Positions 1 through 5,120 of a stretch of 6,759 nt of DNA are shown here, in pieces. The notes below the pieces were generated by a model. It worked only from the letters and a program-made list of their open reading frames with translations. It had not been told where the DNA came from and made no database searches. The stretch comes from Oligosphaeraceae bacterium (lineage in GTDB: Bacteria; Verrucomicrobiota; Lentisphaeria; Oligosphaerales; Oligosphaeraceae). Where the stretch lies: the NCBI GenBank assembly GCA_012515455.1, contig JAAYYJ010000107.1, forward strand, positions 1-6,759. Direction: 5' to 3'. The translations under genes were made by a program, and so were the position numbers. The first letter of the stretch is position 1; each line of letters opens with the position of its first letter.

Positions 1-1751
1 CTGAGTATAAAAATCGAACCATAGCCCTGATTGCCCATGCCATTCTTGAATGGTGCGCTAAAGCGGGCATTCTCATCTCCCAGGCGGTAGTAGAGATTGC
101 GGAACTGATAGGATGGGCCCAGACGGCAGCAGCCGGTGCTTACCCCGCAGAGTGAGCCCTCGAAGCGGTTCAGATACAAGCGCACATTCATCTCCATGCA
201 TTCAATCTCAATACTATCGTCATTGGCAAAAGCGAAGAGATTGCCGTAAACATCAGCATCACGGCCGATGCCCCCGTCGATGCTGCCATTGCCGCTGCCC
301 TCAATGGTGTCATTCCAGCGCCGTTTGTCGCTGCCGACCAAGTCATTGTAGCGCAGGACCACGCCGCCCCGGCAGCGATCCAGGAATACTGCCTCGGGGC
401 CATTGGGATGGGAATAGAACCAGCTGTGCGAGGCGGAGTACGGGCTGTGCACATAGTTGCGTTCCAGCAGGACATTCAGGACCGTGCGCAAAAATATGCC
501 TCCCTCCCAGCCGCCGACATTACCCTGGTACGTCCAGGAACCGCCCAGATGGTAGTCACGCACGAAATCACTGCGCCCGAAATCCGAAAATTCGCAGTTA
601 CGGACAATGATCTCCTCGGCATTGTCCAGAGACAGGCAATGCTTGGCCATATTGCCTTTGATGACCAGACCTTCGAAGAGCAGGTACTTGGCATTTTCCA
701 CCCGGATGACCGCACCGTTGAGCCCGCGCCGGCCCAGCAGCACCGCGCCGGGCTGCATGGTGTAGCGGATATAGCCCTCGGCCGTACCAGACTCGCTGAT
801 GACCAGCTCTCCCGAGAAGTCCTCCGGCGAGAGCTCAATGGTCCTGGCGATGGGGACCTGTGAATTTTTGGTCCGGAAGGACTGCGTCAGGACCTCATTT
901 TTAGTGCCCTGGATTTCCACCCTGGCCTCGTAGTCGCGGTTTTCTTCCAGGAAGAAAATCGAACCGCGCCAGGCTCCCTCCTGGGGCACATAGACCATCG
1001 GGAATGCCTCCTGCCAGTCCTGTGCACCGGTCCGCCGGTAAGTCAGGCGTACTGCCTGCTGCAGTTCGCGTTCGGCTTTGGGCTTGGTCAGATAGACCGA
1101 GCAGTTCTCGTAACTGGGCCGGCACTCGAAGCGCTGGGTGCTGATGGTGACCACGGTGGCCAGTTCCTGGTCCATCACCTTGTTCATCCCCTCCGGCACC
1201 TCCAGGACAGTCACAGTCTCCGGACGGTACATGAAGGTGAGATGGACTTTCTGATCCTTGCTGACCCGGATGTTCTGCCCCAAGGAATGCTGGTAATTCA
1301 CCCTGGCGAACGACTGTCCGGATTTGGCCTTGAGGGCATCTTCGACCAGGTTGTCCTTGCTGCCGCCCCAGCCGGTCGCAGCGCCATTTTTGCTGCGCAG
1401 TTCGAAATCGGCATTCTGCAGCTCGGCCCCCTGGCAGCGGATGGCATCGATATATATCCAGGGGAAGCCCTGAGCGTGTGAAGCCCGCAGGGAAATATAG
1501 ACCATGCCGTCCTGGGACGGGGTGAAGGTCAGGCTGAAGGGCGTCCATTGGTCCAGCATCGCACCCTTGCTCATGATGATGTCATAGACGATTCGCCCTT
1601 CCGCGCCCTCCTTGCGCGTGCGGCGGTTCTGATCAATACCGCTGGAGACATCGCACTCCAAACGGAAGCCGGAAATCAGATCACAACGGACTTGCCCGTC
1701 AGCATAAACCAGAACCGACAACAGCAACAGCAGCAAAACAGAAATTCGCAT
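1..1751 (-). CDS. Secreted right-handed beta-helix protein with N-terminal CBM-like and Fn3-like regions (partial, C-terminus cut by window edge)
   Basis: An open frame runs from ATG at 1751-1749 to the left edge, giving 583 residues without a stop. Residues 1-17 are a signal peptide: a charged MR start, a leucine-rich core, and an AXA-like VYA site before D18, so export is predicted. Residues about 20-175 look like one or two jelly-roll carbohydrate-binding segments, including NADFE at 113-117 followed by GW at 127-128. Residues about 185-295 resemble an Fn3 domain, with VRLTYRR and DWQEAF, ending in SFRTK. From about 305 the chain is a parallel beta-helix, with rung-like segments each carrying an asparagine turn: VRNCEF, ERNYVH, LRYNDL, VYGNLF, LYLNRF. 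Twelve cysteines fit an exported protein. Such folds are common in polysaccharide lyases, hydrolases and epimerases, but no catalytic set can be named. It lies 38 nt after the glycyl radical enzyme gene, probably in the same operon. The frame and fold class are secure; the activity is unknown. Confidence 0.85.
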   Translation of the reverse strand, partial: MRISVLLLLLLSVLVYADGQVRCDLISGFRLECDVSSGIDQNRRTRKEGAEGRIVYDIIMSKGAMLDQWTPFSLTFTPSQDGMVYISLRASHAQGFPWIYIDAIRCQGAELQNADFELRSKNGAATGWGGSKDNLVEDALKAKSGQSFARVNYQHSLGQNIRVSKDQKVHLTFMYRPETVTVLEVPEGMNKVMDQELATVVTISTQRFECRPSYENCSVYLTKPKAERELQQAVRLTYRRTGAQDWQEAFPMVYVPQEGAWRGSIFFLEENRDYEARVEIQGTKNEVLTQSFRTKNSQVPIARTIELSPEDFSGELVISESGTAEGYIRYTMQPGAVLLGRRGLNGAVIRVENAKYLLFEGLVIKGNMAKHCLSLDNAEEIIVRNCEFSDFGRSDFVRDYHLGGSWTYQGNVGGWEGGIFLRTVLNVLLERNYVHSPYSASHSWFYSHPNGPEAVFLDRCRGGVVLRYNDLVGSDKRRWNDTIEGSGNGSIDGGIGRDADVYGNLFAFANDDSIEIECMEMNVRLYLNRFEGSLCGVSTGCCRLGPSYQFRNLYYRLGDENARFSAPFKNGMGNQGYGSIFIL

Positions 1752-1755
1752 AAGT

Positions 1756-1762
1756 CTCCTTC
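1756..1762 (-). promoter_or_regulatory. Ribosome binding site of the beta-helix gene
   Basis: GAAGGAG lies 4 nt upstream of the ATG at 1751. The spacing is slightly short, but the match to the Shine-Dalgarno consensus is strong and no other start in the frame has one. It lies in the 38-nt gap after the glycyl radical enzyme stop codon. That gap shows no terminator-like hairpin, which supports co-transcription. Confidence 0.75.
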
Positions 1763-1789
1763 AAGTATTGAAAACCGTCTGACAGAAAT

Positions 1790-3838
1790 TCAATGATGGA
1801 CGTTGCGGGCCAGGATATCACGCTGAACCTTCTCATTCAACGAGACAAAAAAATCCGAGAAGCCGCTGACCCGCACGATCAGGCCGGCGTAGTCCTCGGG
1901 CGCCGACATGGCTTTTTCCAGCACCTCGTTGTCAGTGACATTGAACTGCATCTCGTGACCACCACCCGCGACAAACGCCTTCAGGATGGCCAGAAAACGC
2001 CGCTCCCCTTGCTCACCGCAAAAATAATCCGGAGCGAAGCGCAGGTTGACCACCGTGCAGTTCTGCACCGCATAATCGGGCCGGGTGATGGATTTCACCA
2101 GCGCGGTCGGGCCTTTCCGGTCGCGACCGGCACTGGGCGAGGCGGCATCAGAGAGCGGCTGCCCTGCGTGCCGCCCGTCGGGCGTGGCCATGGTCGCCGC
2201 GCCGGCCGGGATATTGGCCACATTGGAGGCCATGCAGCTCTGCAGATAACCGCCGTCAATAGTGCGCAGACTCTGGCACAGCGTACCGCAGAGCGAGACG
2301 ATGTCGGCGGCGATGGCATCCGGCAGTTCTTCGTCGTTGCCGTATTTGGGCGCACGGTGCAGCAGCATCTGTCGCAGCGGTTCATCGCCCTGGAAGTCAT
2401 TTTTGAGGGCCTGGACCAGTTTTTCAGGCGTGATCGCCCGGTCCTGGTATACCAGTTTCTGCACTGCGGCCAGGCTGTCGGCCAGGGTGCCCAGGCCCAT
2501 CATGCCGATGCCATGCAGGCGCATGAAGTCCGCCCCACCGTCCTCGACATCCCGCTGTCGCTCCAGGCAGCTGCGCACCAGCGCCGACAACAACGGGTCG
2601 GGGTAGCGGTCGGCCGGGAAGCCGGCCAGCTTCTGGTTGTATTCATCGCGATACTGCTGCAGGCCGCTGGCCATGGCGGCGGCAAAAGCCTGCCAGAGTT
2701 GGGAATAAGACTCGTAGCGCGCTAAATTCAGCACTGTATCGGTAAAAATCCGGGGCATATTGAAGCGTCCGTCGCTCCAAGGCACCTGCCGCCCCGGCAC
2801 TACACATTCCACGCAGCCCACCAGAGCATAATCCCGGGCGGCCTGCTCGGGGATGCCCAGTCGCTGCAGCATGGGTACATTCACGGCGTCATTGAATACT
2901 GCCGGGAAGCCGATGCCGGTGCGGATCAGGCGGGTGCAGGCCAGCAGGAATTCCTCAGGGCTGCCGGGATGTAAGCGGGCCGAGAGATTGGTATGGGGAC
3001 AATGCACCAGTCCGGTCGCCTCCAAGGCCAGATAGCTGAGCTCATTGACTGCGTCCTCGCCGTCCGGCGTGACCCCGCCGATGCAGATATTGGTCACCTG
3101 ATGGAAGCCCTCGATCTTGACCCAGACATGGCAGAGCAGGTCTAAAGCCTCCGCCCGGCTCAGGCTGTCGCGCTGATAGGCGGGCAGCAGATACTGGTCC
3201 ACTCGCCCCAGGGCATTATGATAACGCCCTTCGGCCAGCAACACGACATGGACAATCCAAAGCAGCTGCAGCGCGGCGGCAAAAGAATCCGGGGGTGCGA
3301 CAGCAATATTTCCCAGCCAGGCCGCCGCCTCGGGATGGGTCTGGCGGCAGAAAGCCGCTGCCCGCAGCAGGAACGCCTGCAGACCGCGCAAGGCGATCAG
3401 CATCGCCTCGCCGGTCGGGCCCTCAGCATGCTGTTCGGCCCGGGCCAGGAAATCCGGCAAGCCCTGGCTCAGCAAGGTACGGTAATCGGGGATGGTGTGG
3501 TCCCAGCCCACGGCAAAATTGCGCAATCCGTGTTGCTGCAGCACCGCGATAGCGCTGTCGTATTCCTCCTGGGTGAGGTCTTGTGGCAGGCTCTCACGGC
3601 CGTAGAGTTCCCGACCGCCGAAGAACCGCTGCTCGGGCTCGCAGCTCAACGGCAGATTCTGCCAGGCGTACGCAAGTGAGCGCGCGCGCTGCAGGCATTC
3701 TGGTTCTGCCCCGGGATGAGCCTGAAAATACTTCCCCTGCCAGTACTGGAAGAGGTTGTACTTGGGCACCGCACGGGACCGCCCGGGGTCTTTCGCCTGC
3801 TGACGCTCCCGGCACTGCACTGCCCGCCAGTCATACAT
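1790..3838 (-). CDS. Glycyl radical enzyme of the pyruvate formate-lyase superfamily, dehydratase/eliminase-like, substrate unknown
   Basis: This 682-residue cytoplasmic enzyme carries out radical chemistry on a small, unidentified substrate. The PFL-type domain spans about residues 10-520 and the glycine radical domain about 525-682. Visible hallmarks are DHTIPDY (113-119), GRVDQYLLP (211-219), GFPAVFND (310-317), the cysteine loop GCVEC (341-345) with thiyl residue C342 and acid E344, W354-x-D356, PDGR (553-556), GPTA (576-579), HEMQFNV (628-634) and the radical motif RVSGF with G659. In known family members, Glu two residues after the cysteine marks dehydratase, lyase or decarboxylase types rather than true pyruvate formate-lyase. 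The protein is about 80-100 residues shorter than most characterised dehydratases, and the stretch from VWVK to the GG at 254-255 looks shortened. I chose the ATG at 3838 because AAGGAGG lies 9 nt upstream; the TTG at 3943 and ATG at 3859 are less likely. The gene starts 37 nt after the alcohol dehydrogenase gene. It needs an activating radical-SAM enzyme, which is not in the window. Superfamily is certain; function is not. Confidence 0.95.
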   Translation of the reverse strand: MYDWRAVQCRERQQAKDPGRSRAVPKYNLFQYWQGKYFQAHPGAEPECLQRARSLAYAWQNLPLSCEPEQRFFGGRELYGRESLPQDLTQEEYDSAIAVLQQHGLRNFAVGWDHTIPDYRTLLSQGLPDFLARAEQHAEGPTGEAMLIALRGLQAFLLRAAAFCRQTHPEAAAWLGNIAVAPPDSFAAALQLLWIVHVVLLAEGRYHNALGRVDQYLLPAYQRDSLSRAEALDLLCHVWVKIEGFHQVTNICIGGVTPDGEDAVNELSYLALEATGLVHCPHTNLSARLHPGSPEEFLLACTRLIRTGIGFPAVFNDAVNVPMLQRLGIPEQAARDYALVGCVECVVPGRQVPWSDGRFNMPRIFTDTVLNLARYESYSQLWQAFAAAMASGLQQYRDEYNQKLAGFPADRYPDPLLSALVRSCLERQRDVEDGGADFMRLHGIGMMGLGTLADSLAAVQKLVYQDRAITPEKLVQALKNDFQGDEPLRQMLLHRAPKYGNDEELPDAIAADIVSLCGTLCQSLRTIDGGYLQSCMASNVANIPAGAATMATPDGRHAGQPLSDAASPSAGRDRKGPTALVKSITRPDYAVQNCTVVNLRFAPDYFCGEQGERRFLAILKAFVAGGGHEMQFNVTDNEVLEKAMSAPEDYAGLIVRVSGFSDFFVSLNEKVQRDILARNVHH

Positions 3839-3847
3839 AGCTGTGTT

Positions 3848-3854
3848 CCTCCTT
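3848..3854 (-). promoter_or_regulatory. Ribosome binding site deciding the glycyl radical enzyme start
   Basis: A perfect AAGGAGG lies 9 nt upstream of the ATG at 3838 (spacer AACACAGCT). It falls inside the frame of the longer candidate starting at ATG 3859, which itself has only a weak AAGGCGG two bases upstream. The strong site therefore supports the shorter protein beginning MYDWRAVQ. Confidence 0.8.
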
Positions 3855-3875
3855 GCCATAACCGCCTTGCGCGTA

Positions 3876-4985
3876 TCAGGACCGTGGGACCAGAACCGCC
3901 TTGATGGCCTGACCTGCCGCAGCAGCAGCCATCGCCTGGTCAATGTCAGACACAGGATAACTGCTCAGCATCTGCCGGAAGAGCGGCTGCAAATCCTGAC
4001 GCCGGGCCAGGAACTGCAGATATTCCAGCACGTCCTGCAGGGTATACTGACCGCTGCCGATAATCTGCAGAGCCCGGAAGGTGATCAGGTGCGGCGGGAT
4101 GCTTACGCTGCCGCGGTCGGAATACTGCCCGGGCACAAAATAACGTCCGCGGGTCCGCAGCAACTGCAGCCCCAGCGGGAATGCGCCGGGATCGCCGCTG
4201 GTCTCAATGACCACATCCGCACCGTCACCGCGCTGGCAGCCAGCAGCCAGCGCCGAGACGCGCTGCTGCAGCTCTTCCGGGCTATACTGACGGTAATCCA
4301 GAAAACAATCCGGCTGCAGAGCCTTGCTTAGCTCCAGGCGCTGCGGGTCCTTGGCTGAGCCAATCAGCACCACCCGGCAACCCTGATCTTTGGCATAAGC
4401 CAGGGCGAAGAGACCCAGGGCGCCATTGCCCTGGATGATCACCAGCTCCCCGGAATGCAGCCCGCCGCCGTAGGTGCAGGCGCGGATGATGGTCGGCCCG
4501 CCACAGGGACAGGCCGCCGCAGCCAGCGGGTCGACCCCGGCAGGCAGCTTGACCAGATTCCCGGCCGGTGAAAACAGGTATTCCGCGAAGCCGCCGCAAA
4601 AATGCGGCTCCTCGTTAACATCCTTGACATACGTGACCCCGAAGGACAGACAGCTGGCGGTCTCACCGCGACGGCAGTTCAGGCATTTGCCGCAGGGCAG
4701 CGCCACGCAGGCCACGGCCCGGTCGCCGACCTGCAGTTTTTCGCCCGCAGCATCATGCTCAGCGCCCTGCCCCAAGGCGGCCACCGTACCGACAAACTCG
4801 TGTCCGGTCACCAGCGGAAATGAGGGCATGGCCAAGCAGCCTTGCTGGATGTGCACATCAGTCCCGCAGATACCGCTGGCCAGCAGTTCCAAGCCGACCT
4901 GCCCCGGCGCAGGCGCCGAGATGGGGTATTCCCGGACCTGAAAGGGATGCTTCGGACCGACAAATACCGCGGCTTTCTTGTGCAT
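3876..4985 (-). CDS. Zinc-dependent medium-chain alcohol dehydrogenase (threonine/sorbitol dehydrogenase-like)
   Basis: This 369-residue cytoplasmic NAD(P)-dependent oxidoreductase interconverts an alcohol and an aldehyde or ketone. The GroES-like domain comes first. The catalytic zinc ligands appear to be C40 (GICGTD), H62 with E63 (GHEF) and C161 (CPCGGPT). The structural zinc loop has C98, C101, C104 and C112 in the classic C-x2-C-x2-C-x7-C spacing. The Rossmann fold begins with GNGALG (186-191). The second strand ends LIGSAKD rather than in a clear acidic residue, so NAD versus NADP preference cannot be read off. The length is slightly above the usual 340-350, with extra residues near 75-87 and 120-130. 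The start is the ATG at 4985 with AGGAG 8 nt upstream; the in-frame ATG at 5024 lacks a ribosome binding site. It is the first gene of the apparent operon with the glycyl radical enzyme. By analogy with diol-dehydratase pathways it may reduce the aldehyde that enzyme makes, or oxidise its substrate beforehand. The family is certain; the substrate is unknown. Confidence 0.95.
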   Translation of the reverse strand: MHKKAAVFVGPKHPFQVREYPISAPAPGQVGLELLASGICGTDVHIQQGCLAMPSFPLVTGHEFVGTVAALGQGAEHDAAGEKLQVGDRAVACVALPCGKCLNCRRGETASCLSFGVTYVKDVNEEPHFCGGFAEYLFSPAGNLVKLPAGVDPLAAAACPCGGPTIIRACTYGGGLHSGELVIIQGNGALGLFALAYAKDQGCRVVLIGSAKDPQRLELSKALQPDCFLDYRQYSPEELQQRVSALAAGCQRGDGADVVIETSGDPGAFPLGLQLLRTRGRYFVPGQYSDRGSVSIPPHLITFRALQIIGSGQYTLQDVLEYLQFLARRQDLQPLFRQMLSSYPVSDIDQAMAAAAAGQAIKAVLVPRS

Positions 4986-4993
4986 TGGAAATT

Positions 4994-4998
4994 CTCCT
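4994..4998 (-). promoter_or_regulatory. Ribosome binding site of the alcohol dehydrogenase gene
   Basis: AGGAG is followed by an 8-nt spacer (AATTTCCA) and the ATG at 4985. It selects this start over the in-frame ATG at 5024, whose upstream sequence has no Shine-Dalgarno match. Confidence 0.75.
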
Positions 4999-5013
4999 AG
5001 GCGAGAGGATCTG

Positions 5014-5026
5014 GAATGGTTCATTC
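5014..5026. promoter_or_regulatory. Small palindrome, possible operator
   Basis: GAATG GTT CATTC is a perfect 5-bp inverted repeat with a 3-nt centre. It lies between the candidate -10 box (5051-5046) and the ribosome binding site (4998-4994) of the dehydrogenase operon, where a repressor could act. The arms are short, so chance is quite possible. No regulator gene is in the window. Confidence 0.25.
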
Positions 5027-5045
5027 TACGGCGACTTGGTCTGTT

Positions 5046-5073
5046 ACTATAATATCCTGGACCGCCTTTACAA
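5046..5073 (-). promoter_or_regulatory. Candidate sigma70-type promoter for the dehydrogenase / glycyl radical enzyme operon
   Basis: On the minus strand, TTGTAA (5073-5068, four of six to consensus) and TATAGT (5051-5046, five of six) are separated by 16 nt. Transcription would start near 5039 and give a leader of roughly 54 nt before the ATG at 4985. The site lies in the largest intergenic gap of the window, immediately after a stem-loop, where a new transcription unit would be expected. It is judged by eye only. Confidence 0.4.
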
Positions 5074-5108
5074 CCAGGCCAGCGGCAAATCCTTTCCTGC
5101 CAGCCTGG
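5074..5108 (-). terminator. GC-rich stem-loop after the membrane-protein gene, possible imperfect terminator
   Basis: In the minus-strand transcript, CCAGGCUGGC (5108-5099) can pair with GCUGGCCUGG (5083-5074) as a 10-bp stem with two G-U pairs and a 15-nt loop. On the plus strand the two G-U pairs become mismatches, so the structure favours the direction in which the genes are read. It begins 12 nt after the membrane-protein stop codon. Only UUGUAAA follows instead of a clean U run, so it may be a weak terminator, a processing or stabilising hairpin, or chance. Confidence 0.35.
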
Positions 5109-5120
5109 CGGCGGGAGGTC

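Noticed and set aside
113..863. Plus-strand frames at 113-610 and 408-863
   Set aside because: Both are antisense to the beta-helix gene. The first is a Cys/Arg/Ser-rich shadow and neither has a ribosome binding site or recognisable domain.
901..1548. 215-codon minus-strand frame
   Set aside because: It is in a different frame from the beta-helix protein, which runs through the whole region with a signal peptide and domain-like sequence. The 215-residue product is Gly/Arg/Pro/Gln-rich and motif-free.
1752..1789. Possible promoter or terminator between the glycyl radical enzyme and beta-helix genes
   Set aside because: The 38 nt contain only a Shine-Dalgarno site. I see no stable hairpin and no paired -35/-10 boxes.
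1793..2725. 310-codon open frame on the plus strand
   Set aside because: It lies entirely antisense to the glycyl radical enzyme gene, whose motifs are intact. Its product is rich in Arg, His, Gly and Gln with no recognisable motif, as expected for the complement of GC-rich coding DNA.
3839..3943. Longer glycyl radical enzyme starts at TTG 3943 or ATG 3859
   Set aside because: The TTG lies inside the dehydrogenase gene and would add an Arg-rich tail. The ATG at 3859 has only a weak AAGGCGG two bases away, whereas ATG 3838 has a perfect AAGGAGG at good spacing.
5048..5053. Perfect TATAAT on the plus strand
   Set aside because: There is no -35-like sequence at suitable distance upstream and no plus-strand gene downstream. 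The same bases are better explained as the reverse of the minus-strand -10 region.
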